DNA of 5,970 bases from Verrucomicrobiales bacterium (GTDB lineage Bacteria; Verrucomicrobiota; Verrucomicrobiia; Limisphaerales; JAFMIX01), in assembly GCA_017853785.1 (NCBI GenBank), contig JAFMIX010000141.1, forward strand, positions 1-5,970. Direction: 5' to 3'. Every line of letters starts with the position of its first letter. Position 1 is the first letter of the stretch. The translations under genes were made by a program, and so were the position numbers. This document shows, one piece after another, positions 1-5,554 of the stretch. The notes under the pieces are model-generated. The model worked only from the letters and a program-made list of their open reading frames with translations, did no database searches and was not told the origin of the DNA.

Positions 1-2
1 TC

Positions 3-1367
3 GCCTCCATATCAAATTTTTTCAGGCGCCGCGCCATTTTCTTCAAGATGGCAGGCGTGACGTTCCTGACCTTATTCTTGCTGATTCCGCTGGGAATGAT
101 CCATTCCGTACTGCGGGAACGGCTGGAGCGGCGCAATGAAGCGGTAGCCGACATCACTTCCGTTTGGGGTCGCGAGCAAAAAATTATCGGCCCCGTGTTG
201 ATCGTTCCCTATCGCTACAGCTTCAAGTCTTGGAAGGAACAGCTGGCCGCCGGGGGCAAGACCGAACGGGTGGAGGTCGTCGAAACCGCGGTCGCCAACG
301 CTTATTTCCTGCCGAAAGTCATGAACATCACCGGGAACATCAATCCCAAGCAACTCCGGCGCGGCATCTATCAAGCCGTCGTTTATGCCGGTAAGCTCGC
401 CCTCGCTGGCGAATTTGCGCGGCCGGACTTCAGCAATCTGCACATTGCGGAATCGGATATTCTTTGGAACGACGCCATCGTAACCTTTGCAATTCCAGAC
501 TTGCGCGGCGTCAAGGAGACTCTTGCGTTGCAATGGGGTGAAAACCGCCTGCTGCTGTTGCCCGGGTGCAAGTTGAAAGGATTTACCTCCGGGGTTTACG
601 CACGCATCCCCAATCTGAAGGAAAGTCCAAGCCCCCTGCCCGTGAAGCTCGAGTTGACTCTCAACGGCAGCGGCGGCATCCGCTTCGCCCCGGTAGCTGA
701 TCAGAATCACGTGAAACTTTCCTCCCCGTGGCCTGACCCAAGTTTTCAAGGCGCGTTCCTGCCCACTGATCGCACCGTCAGCGCTACCGGCTTCGAAGCC
801 ACCTGGCAGGTCGCCCAGTACGGTCGCGATTACGCCCAGCAATGGACCGATCGCGACAATGCCGCCGGCCTCGATGCCGACTCGGCGAACAGCTCTCTCT
901 TCGGTGTGAATTTCATGTCCGGGATTGACTCTTATCGCAACGTCGAACGCGCCATCAAATACGGCGTGCTGTTCTTTGTGCTGGTGTTCACCGCGTTCTT
1001 CCTGTTCGAGATCATCTCCGCACTCAAAGTACATCCCTTCCAATACGCACTGGTCGGCGTCGCGTTGTGCCTGTTTTATCTGGGCCTGCTCTCGCTCTCG
1101 GAATTTATCGTGTTCCGCTGGGCGTATCTCGCGGCCGCGGCGGCGACGACCCTGCTCATCTGGTTTTATTGCGCGAAGGTGCTCAAGAGCGGTCGCCGCA
1201 CGTTCTTGGTGGTCGCGCTGCTTGCGGCAATCTACGGCTTCCTCTACATCACCCTGCAAATGCAGGATTACTCGCTGCTCATCGGCACAGCAGGATTGTT
1301 TGTGGTGCTGGGATTTGTGTTTTACCTCACCCGCAACATCGACTGGTACAGCCGCGAGCAAAACTGA
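3..1367 (+). CDS. creD: CreD-family inner membrane protein, 5'-partial
   Basis: This is a CreD/Cet family membrane protein. In Enterobacteria and Aeromonads creD belongs to the CreBC regulon and is linked to envelope integrity, colicin E2 tolerance and beta-lactam response; its biochemical activity is unknown. Counting from the ATG at 48, there is one N-terminal helix (about residues 4-20, ending in LLIPLGMI), then a large periplasmic domain (about 25-300) with the family-typical segment SSPWPDPSFQGAFLP around W228. Five C-terminal helices follow (about 305-428), with the conserved words KYGVLFF, HPFQYALVG, LFYLGLLSLSE, YGFLY and LTRNIDWY. The frame stays open to the left edge. The residues just before ATG 48 (FFK) align with the E. 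coli start region (LFWKM) as I remember it, so the true start is probably outside the window and ATG 48 is internal. The length fits the usual 440-460 residues. Family assignment is strong; the role in this organism is inferred. No creB or creC is visible. Confidence 0.93.
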   Translation, partial: ASISNFFRRRAIFFKMAGVTFLTLFLLIPLGMIHSVLRERLERRNEAVADITSVWGREQKIIGPVLIVPYRYSFKSWKEQLAAGGKTERVEVVETAVANAYFLPKVMNITGNINPKQLRRGIYQAVVYAGKLALAGEFARPDFSNLHIAESDILWNDAIVTFAIPDLRGVKETLALQWGENRLLLLPGCKLKGFTSGVYARIPNLKESPSPLPVKLELTLNGSGGIRFAPVADQNHVKLSSPWPDPSFQGAFLPTDRTVSATGFEATWQVAQYGRDYAQQWTDRDNAAGLDADSANSSLFGVNFMSGIDSYRNVERAIKYGVLFFVLVFTAFFLFEIISALKVHPFQYALVGVALCLFYLGLLSLSEFIVFRWAYLAAAAATTLLIWFYCAKVLKSGRRTFLVVALLAAIYGFLYITLQMQDYSLLIGTAGLFVVLGFVFYLTRNIDWYSREQN

Positions 1368-1384
1368 ATTCAACCCGCTGACCC

Positions 1385-2101
1385 ATGAGCCCCAAATCCT
1401 CCAGTCCCAATCTCGGCCGCTGGCTCATCGTCGTCATCTACGCGCTCGCCATGGCGTGGGTGGAGGCCGCCGTGGTGTATTACCTGCGCTCGCACATTGA
1501 CCGCATTGAGCCGTATCAGGCGCTGCCTTTGCCGCACGCGGGCGGGTTTGGCATGGCGGAATTCATCCGCGAAATCGCCACGCTCGTCATGCTGCTGACT
1601 GTCGGGATGCTCGCGGGCAAAACCTGGCGGGCGCGGGCCGGCTTCACGCTGCTGGCGTTCGGGGTGTGGGATATTTTCTACCACGTCTTCCTGAAGGTCA
1701 TGTGCGGCTGGTCAAATTCGCTGCTCGATTGGGACATCCTGTTCCTCGTGCCGCTGCCGTGGTGGAGGCCGGTGCTCGCGCCGGCGCTGGTTTCGGTGCT
1801 GATGATCGCGTGGGGCACGCTGGCGAGCCAAAGTGAACCGCCCGTATCAAAGCCGACCAACTGGAAGGTCTGGTTGCTCAACCTCACCGGTGTGGGCCTC
1901 GCGCTCTACGTTTTTATGGCGGAGGCATTGCGCGTGGCCGGCGGCGGCGTAGGCGCATTGCGGCATCTGTTGCCGGAGCAATTCAACTGGCCGATGTTCC
2001 TCATCGCGCTGGCGTTGATGAGCGCGCCCGTGGTGCGGCTGCTCCTGCTCCTGCGCCCTAATAAACCACCATTGCCAGCCATGCAAACCGTGGCAGACTG
2101 A
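1385..2101 (+). CDS. Polytopic membrane protein of unknown function
   Basis: This 238-residue integral membrane protein starts at ATG 1385, 17 bases after the creD stop. I do not recognise a named family, though the motif set looks like a conserved hypothetical found in environmental bacteria. Predicted helices lie at about residues 13-35, 64-80, 86-104, 117-148 (one or two segments), 162-184 and 202-223. Notable residues are E27 within helix 1 (AWVEAAVVYYLR), D96 and H100 in WDIFYH, and the aromatic stretch WDILFLVPLPWW at 116-127, followed by PVLAP. E180 sits in a late helix (YVFMAEALR). Acidic residues in helices could mean ion or metal binding or proton movement, but no known active-site pattern is complete. 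No signal peptide is separable from helix 1. There is no clear Shine-Dalgarno sequence before the start. The tight spacing suggests co-transcription with creD. Confidence 0.88.
   Translation: MSPKSSSPNLGRWLIVVIYALAMAWVEAAVVYYLRSHIDRIEPYQALPLPHAGGFGMAEFIREIATLVMLLTVGMLAGKTWRARAGFTLLAFGVWDIFYHVFLKVMCGWSNSLLDWDILFLVPLPWWRPVLAPALVSVLMIAWGTLASQSEPPVSKPTNWKVWLLNLTGVGLALYVFMAEALRVAGGGVGALRHLLPEQFNWPMFLIALALMSAPVVRLLLLLRPNKPPLPAMQTVAD
1902..1918 (+). repeat. 17-bp exact direct repeat, copy 1 (copy 2 at 2578-2594)
   Basis: The 17 bases CGCTCTACGTTTTTATG occur here and again at 2578-2594, both on the + strand and in the same reading phase. They encode LYVFM in gene 2 (residues 174-178) and in gene 3 (residues 157-161). 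Both products continue to a nearby LR: LYVFMAEALR and LYVFMWYSLR. This may be chance, shared helix codon use, or a trace of remote common ancestry. It has no sign of being a mobile or regulatory element. Confidence 0.6.
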
Positions 2102-2111
2102 ACTCGACTTT

Positions 2112-3047
2112 ATGAGCATAACCAACCCACATCACCCGTTTATGCAGGCACTGTTCATTGTCATTGGCTGGGTGATCCCCGGGTTGATCGTCTGCGGGTT
2201 GGCTGCGCCGGCAGCGTTGCGGGAAAAATCGTGGAGGCGATTCTTTATCGGCTTTGGGTTGGTGTTCGTCATCGTGATGGTACCCCTTTTCGTCTATCTG
2301 TTAAGCTGCGCCTTGGTGCCGGAATGGAAGGGTGCTTGTCCGCACGGCTGGCTGGATTGTTTTCATCTTGGCAAGCTCGCGCTCGCGCCGCTGGTACTCT
2401 GGGCGACCGCCGCGCTCGTTGCAGTGGAAGTCTGGCGCGTGCAAAACAAGACCCGACTGTGGATCGTGCTCGGCCTGCTGACCGGCGCATTGGTCAGCGG
2501 CGGATGTCTGGGCATCGGCTTGTGGATTGCGGGAGGCCACACCGGCGGGGAACGGATGTATCTGTTTTTTCTCGTGCCGCTCTACGTTTTTATGTGGTAC
2601 TCGCTCCGTACGGCCCAACTGCTCCGAGCCGCGAATACTTCCTTCCTCGCCATTCTATCCACTGTCGCCGCTTCGATTCCTTTCTGGGTGGCCAGCCTTT
2701 GGTGGGCGAAGAAAACCTACCTCGACCTGCCCGACAAAGCCCCGGACTGCTTTGTTGTTACCGCCGCCGGACGGGGCCACGGGCGCATCGTCGGGCCGTT
2801 CGTGGAAATTATCCGGCACGGCGAACGCCGCCGCGTAAACCAGCAGCTCATCACCTTCTGGCAATTTGAAAATGTGTGGCACGCCCGCGCCCCGCGCAGC
2901 CATGCCGCGTTCCGCCGCGCCTACAACCGCCTTGGCCCGATTCTCGCCGGAAAAATCAACTCGCCCCTCGCTGCAGATGTGGCTTACGTTGCGCTCAAGC
3001 CGTTGGAGTTCGTGGCGCGAATCGCGACTGCCCGCACTGGAAAATGA
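2112..3047 (+). CDS. Six-helix membrane protein with C-terminal CFI-box-like domain
   Basis: This is a 311-residue protein of unknown function. Six predicted helices lie at about residues 12-32, 44-66, 88-106, 116-139, 148-170 and 178-199. The loop after helix 2 carries C66, C76 and C83 (between CALVPEW and LDCFH), which could form disulfides or bind a metal if it faces outward. From about residue 211 the protein becomes soluble and basic. It begins DCFVVTAAGRGH, which resembles the CFIATAAYG signature of the CFI-box C-terminal domain found on many bacterial proteins. Later segments (APRSHAAFRRAYNRLGPILAGKI at about 260-282, then ALKPLEFVARIA) keep the family pattern of a basic amphipathic region ending near LGP-LA. 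The whole protein may belong to a Pfam DUF family such as DUF6688, but I could not verify this. ATG 2112 lies 10 bases after the upstream stop and has no strong ribosome-binding site. The end overlaps the next gene. Confidence 0.88.
   Translation: MSITNPHHPFMQALFIVIGWVIPGLIVCGLAAPAALREKSWRRFFIGFGLVFVIVMVPLFVYLLSCALVPEWKGACPHGWLDCFHLGKLALAPLVLWATAALVAVEVWRVQNKTRLWIVLGLLTGALVSGGCLGIGLWIAGGHTGGERMYLFFLVPLYVFMWYSLRTAQLLRAANTSFLAILSTVAASIPFWVASLWWAKKTYLDLPDKAPDCFVVTAAGRGHGRIVGPFVEIIRHGERRRVNQQLITFWQFENVWHARAPRSHAAFRRAYNRLGPILAGKINSPLAADVAYVALKPLEFVARIATARTGK
3044..3047 (+). promoter_or_regulatory. ATGA stop/start overlap (translational coupling)
   Basis: The TGA of gene 3 (3045-3047) shares three bases with an in-frame ATG at 3044 for gene 4. 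A second in-frame ATG follows at 3050. Such overlaps usually imply translational coupling of two subunits or partners. The choice between the two starts changes the protein by only two residues. Confidence 0.65.
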
Positions 3048-3766
3048 TTATGTCTGCCCTCCGCAACCAATCCACCTCGTTCACTCCGCTCCTGCGCGGC
3101 GAGGCGGAGCTGCTCCACGGCTGGCTGCGCGACAGCGACTCCTCGCGGATGCTGCGCGATGTGGCCGTCATCGTCGTAGGCGCGGGACTGTACGGTGCGG
3201 CGATGGGCTGGTGGCGCGCGCCGGAGCAGGCATTGTTCGTCGCGATCAAATTCCCGCTCATCATCTTGCTGACCACGCTCGGCAACGCGCTGCTCAACGC
3301 CATGCTCGCGCCGCTGCTCGGTCTGAACATCACCGTGCGCCAGTCGCTGCACGCAGTGCTGATGAGTTTCACGATTGCGGCGGCAATCCTCGGCGCGTTT
3401 GCGCCGCTCGCCGCCTTCATGGTCTGGAACGCACCGCCGCTGACCCCGGGAGCGACGCATTCCGCCGCGTACCTGTTCATCAAGCTGGTGCACGTGGTCG
3501 TCATCGCCTTCGCGGGCATCGTGGGCACGGGACGCTTGTTCCAGCTGCTTACCAACCTGGCCCGCGGCAATAAAAGCGTGGCGCGGCGGGTGGTGTTCGC
3601 CTGGCTCGCAGGAAATCTTTTGTTTGGCAGCCAGCTTTCGTGGGTGTTGCGCCCGTTCATCGGCGCGCCGCATCTGCCGGTGCAATTCCTTCGTCCCGAC
3701 ATCGCCTTTCAGGGCAATTTTTACGAAAACGTCTTCAACACCATCTGCGACCTGCTTTTTAATTAA
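3044..3766 (+). CDS. Five-helix membrane protein, paralogue of the next gene
   Basis: This 240-residue membrane protein starts at the ATG that overlaps the upstream stop. The same frame is open back to 2876, but that stretch lies inside the coding region of gene 3 and is arginine/proline rich, so it is a shadow. A short cytosolic N-terminus (1-37, with LLRGEAELLHGWLRDSD) precedes helices at about 38-57, 65-92, 99-128, 142-164 and 182-202. A 38-residue tail begins LRPFIGAP. I recognise no named family; the shape is loosely reminiscent of Yip1-like bundles, with no diagnostic motif. The next gene has the same helix plan and matching landmarks: YGAAMG versus YGAIVG, LGAFAPLAA versus VGFAPVAW, and LRPFIGAP versus LRPLLGTS. 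The two are therefore probably diverged tandem duplicates that may form a heteromeric membrane complex. TAA at 3764-3766 ends the gene. Confidence 0.87.
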   Translation: MIMSALRNQSTSFTPLLRGEAELLHGWLRDSDSSRMLRDVAVIVVGAGLYGAAMGWWRAPEQALFVAIKFPLIILLTTLGNALLNAMLAPLLGLNITVRQSLHAVLMSFTIAAAILGAFAPLAAFMVWNAPPLTPGATHSAAYLFIKLVHVVVIAFAGIVGTGRLFQLLTNLARGNKSVARRVVFAWLAGNLLFGSQLSWVLRPFIGAPHLPVQFLRPDIAFQGNFYENVFNTICDLLFN

Positions 3767-3783
3767 CCTCAACCAAAACATAT

Positions 3784-4515
3784 ATGAACGAGACCAATCA
3801 ACCGCCGCAATTGCCCCCCCAAATCCCGTCCGCCAAGCCCGCGCCCCCACAGCTGGGCGACGACCCCGCCGAGCGCGAGCCGATACCCGGCGCGCTGGGC
3901 GCCATCGAGGCCATCCTGCGCCAGCCGCGCCGCGTGATGTTCCAACTCCGCCACCCCGGCGCGGGCGGCCTCATCGCCAAAATGCTCGCGGCGGCGGTCT
4001 TTCTCGCGCTGATTTACGGCGCCATCGTCGGCTCGTTCTCCGGCGGCGACCAATGGTGGGCTGCGCCGGTGAAAGTCGCGGGCGGGTTGCTCGTCTCCGC
4101 GCTCATCTGCCTGCCGAGCCTGTACATCTTCGCGGGCATGAGCGGTTCGCGCGCGGGGCTGCGGGAGATCATCGGCCTCGTCGCCGGACTGCTGCTGATG
4201 CTCACCTTGCTGCTGGTGGGTTTCGCGCCGGTGGCGTGGTTGTTCTCGCAATCCACCGAGTCCATCATGTGGATGGGATTCCTGCACCTGGTGTTTTGCC
4301 TCATCGCCACGGCATTTGCGCTGCGGTTCATGAACGCGGGCTTCGCGCAATTGCAGGCGCGCTCCAACGCAGGCTTCAACACCTGGGTGCTCATCTTCCT
4401 GCTCGTGCTGCTGCAGATGACCGCCGCGCTGCGCCCGCTGCTGGGCACCTCGCCGGACTTCCTGCCGGTGGAGAAGAAATTTTTCCTGAGCCACTGGATT
4501 GATTGCATGAAGTGA
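3784..4515 (+). CDS. Five-helix membrane protein with proline-rich N-terminus
   Basis: This is a 243-residue membrane protein of unknown function. The first 34 residues are proline-rich and hydrophilic (four PP doublets or spaced prolines, then GDDPAEREP) and are probably a disordered cytosolic tail. An amphipathic stretch follows (GALGAIEAILRQPRRVMFQLRHPG, about 36-59). Helices are predicted at about 67-85, 96-118, 126-154, 162-184 and 197-217. The protein then ends LRPLLGTSPDFLPVEKKFFLSHWIDCMK, a tail that looks extracytoplasmic or interfacial. Order, spacing and landmark words match the upstream gene, indicating a tandem paralogue. ATG 3784 lies 17 bases past the upstream TAA, after an A-rich leader (ACCAAAACATAT) with no Shine-Dalgarno match. 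The gene is notably GC-rich at third positions compared with creD. No enzymatic motif is visible, so a structural or transport-subunit role is only a guess. Confidence 0.88.
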   Translation: MNETNQPPQLPPQIPSAKPAPPQLGDDPAEREPIPGALGAIEAILRQPRRVMFQLRHPGAGGLIAKMLAAAVFLALIYGAIVGSFSGGDQWWAAPVKVAGGLLVSALICLPSLYIFAGMSGSRAGLREIIGLVAGLLLMLTLLLVGFAPVAWLFSQSTESIMWMGFLHLVFCLIATAFALRFMNAGFAQLQARSNAGFNTWVLIFLLVLLQMTAALRPLLGTSPDFLPVEKKFFLSHWIDCMK

Positions 4516-4520
4516 GCGGC

Positions 4521-5054
4521 ATGACGCGCGAACAAAACCTCCTGCGCCGTATCCGCGCGCTGACGTGGTTCTTCATCATCGGCCTCGTCCTGAGCGGCGC
4601 GACGGCGCAGCCGTTGGTCACGGAGGTGAACTGGCTTGCGAACTGGTTCGGCGCAAATCCAACATCCGAACTCGCACGCTGGCTCGGGCGGGTGCGCGAT
4701 GCGCTCGTGCAGACGCAGGCGCAACACCCGTTCCTGTTTTACGGCACAGACTGGCTGGCGTTCGGGCATTACGTCATTGCCATCGCGTTCGTGGGGGCGC
4801 TGCGCGATCCGGGGCGCAACCGCTGGCTCTTCGACTTCGGCCTCATCGCGTGCGTGTTGGTCATTCCCTTCGCGCTGGCGTGCGGCGCGGTGCAGGGGAT
4901 TCCGTTCTGGTGGCGGCTGATTGATTGCGCGTTCGGCGTGGGCGGGTTTTCGTGCCGCTGTGGTTCTGCCGGAAGTGGGCGATCGAATTGGAAACCGCCG
5001 CCGTTCCCCGGGCTTGACGCGCGGCGCGGGGCGCAACACGCTGGCGGCGCATGA
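4521..5054 (+). CDS. Small four-helix membrane protein, C-terminus frameshifted
   Basis: As read, the frame runs from ATG 4521 (a TTG at 4503 is an alternative) to TGA 5052-5054. Residues 1-143 form a normal membrane protein. There is a helix at about 15-30, a soluble loop containing YGTDWLAFGHY (74-84), then helices at about 79-95 and 104-124, and the conserved-looking segment GIPFWWRLIDCAFGV (126-140). I recall similar uncharacterised proteins in Bacteroidota, Acidobacteria and Verrucomicrobiota in which the last helix continues into PLW or PLY and a short basic tail. Here the frame after F143 turns into Cys/Gly/Ser/Pro-rich sequence unlike a membrane protein. The alternative frame from 4949 gives FVPLWFCRKWAIELE and stops at 5015-5017, completing helix 4 and a charged tail. 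A one-base loss (or two-base gain) near TTTT 4947-4950 therefore explains the data. The intact product would be about 165 residues. It may be a real mutation or a sequencing error. Confidence 0.8.
   Translation: MTREQNLLRRIRALTWFFIIGLVLSGATAQPLVTEVNWLANWFGANPTSELARWLGRVRDALVQTQAQHPFLFYGTDWLAFGHYVIAIAFVGALRDPGRNRWLFDFGLIACVLVIPFALACGAVQGIPFWWRLIDCAFGVGGFSCRCGSAGSGRSNWKPPPFPGLDARRGAQHAGGA
4949..5017 (+). other. Out-of-frame C-terminal tail of the frameshifted membrane gene
   Basis: In the frame starting at 4949 these bases encode a plausible end of helix 4 and a basic/acidic cytosolic tail (FVPLWFCRKWAIELE, then TAAVPRA), followed by TGA at 5015-5017. This joins smoothly to residue 143 of the upstream frame if one base is restored or two are removed in the T run. 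I see no classical X-XXY-YYZ slippery heptamer in phase here (codons GGG TTT TCG), so programmed frameshifting looks unlikely. Confidence 0.7.
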
Positions 5055-5554
5055 CGCCATTGGAACCTCCGGATTCGCATTGCTTGAGCGCCGCGCTCGG
5101 CTGGCTCGGCTTGGGCAATCGCACCGAGGCCCGCGCCGAACTCGCGGCCATATCCGCCGCGAACCGCCAGCATCCCGCCGCACTGGAAGCGCACTGGCTG
5201 ATTTGCGTCAGCGAGGGGGATTGGGACGCCGCCCTCGTCGCCGCCCGTGAAATCATGACGCACGTTCCCGAAGAGCCGGACGGCTGGCTGCACGGCGCGT
5301 ATGCCTTGCGCCGGACGGAGTCCGGGGGCTTGCGGCAGGCTTGGAGTTTGTTGCGGCCCGCTGCGGAACAGTTTCCGCAGGAGCCCACCATCGCCTACAA
5401 CCTCGCGTGCTATGCCTGCCAGTTGCAGGACTTGGCGGAGGCGCGCGCGTGGCTGCAACGCGCCTGCGCCATCAGCGGCAACCAATCCATCAAAGAAATG
5501 GCGCTCGTCGATACCGACTTGAAACCGTTATGGGACGAAATCCAAAAACTGTGA
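5051..5554 (+). CDS. Tetratricopeptide-repeat (TPR) protein
   Basis: This 167-residue soluble protein consists almost entirely of TPR-like helix pairs, at about residues 10-41, 44-75, 78-110 and 113-146. Typical TPR positions are visible: A-x-W/G-L/Y in first helices (ALGWLGLGN, AYNLACYACQL), A in second helices (ARAELAAI, ALVAAREI, ARAWLQRA) and a proline closing several repeats (HP, VPEEP, FPQEP). The last part (YNLACYACQLQDLAEARAWLQRA, then MALVDTDLKPLWDEI) resembles the TPR end-of-group type that finishes with a D-D/T-DL-PLW word. There is no signal peptide or membrane helix, so it is probably a cytosolic scaffold or adaptor. ATG 5051 overlaps the as-read stop of the frameshifted gene (ATGA). 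If that gene is repaired, the gap becomes 33 bases. The 3' end overlaps the ABC gene, suggesting coupled expression with it. The binding partner is unknown. Confidence 0.88.
   Translation: MTPLEPPDSHCLSAALGWLGLGNRTEARAELAAISAANRQHPAALEAHWLICVSEGDWDAALVAAREIMTHVPEEPDGWLHGAYALRRTESGGLRQAWSLLRPAAEQFPQEPTIAYNLACYACQLQDLAEARAWLQRACAISGNQSIKEMALVDTDLKPLWDEIQKL
5551..5554 (+). promoter_or_regulatory. GTGA stop/start overlap (translational coupling)
   Basis: The TPR stop TGA (5552-5554) overlaps an in-frame GTG at 5551 that can start the ABC ATPase. A competing in-frame ATG at 5530 would make a 25-base overlap and add seven residues. I prefer GTG because the overlap geometry matches the ATGA junction at 3044, but both remain possible. 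Confidence 0.5.

Noticed and set aside
72..1373. Long 433-codon open frame on the minus strand opposite creD
   Set aside because: It mirrors creD, whose family words are unmistakable. The minus-strand translation is Gln/Arg/Glu-rich with no recognisable domain.
2876..3043. Upstream extension of gene 4 to ATG 2876
   Set aside because: It would overlap gene 3 by over 160 bases. The encoded peptide is Pro/Arg-rich and unlike the membrane protein that follows, while ATG 3044 gives a neat ATGA overlap.
3767..3783. AT-rich gap between the paralogues as a promoter or terminator
   Set aside because: Only 17 bases, with no inverted repeat, no T tract after a stem and no paired -35/-10 boxes.
2984..3850. 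288-codon minus-strand open frame
   Set aside because: Antisense shadow of the paralogue pair, dominated by Arg, Gln, His and Glu.
4503..4520. TTG start at 4503 for the four-helix gene
   Set aside because: It is possible but adds only six residues inside the upstream gene. ATG 4521 directly precedes a typical basic N-terminus (TREQNLLRRIR).
4944..4952. Programmed -1 ribosomal frameshift at GGG TTT TCG
   Set aside because: The in-phase codons do not form an X-XXY-YYZ heptamer, and the T run is only four long. A mutation or sequencing error is simpler.
4014..5183. 389-codon minus-strand open frame
   Set aside because: It spans parts of three + strand genes, is Arg/Pro/Ala-rich as expected from antisense GC-rich codons, and has no domain or membrane pattern.
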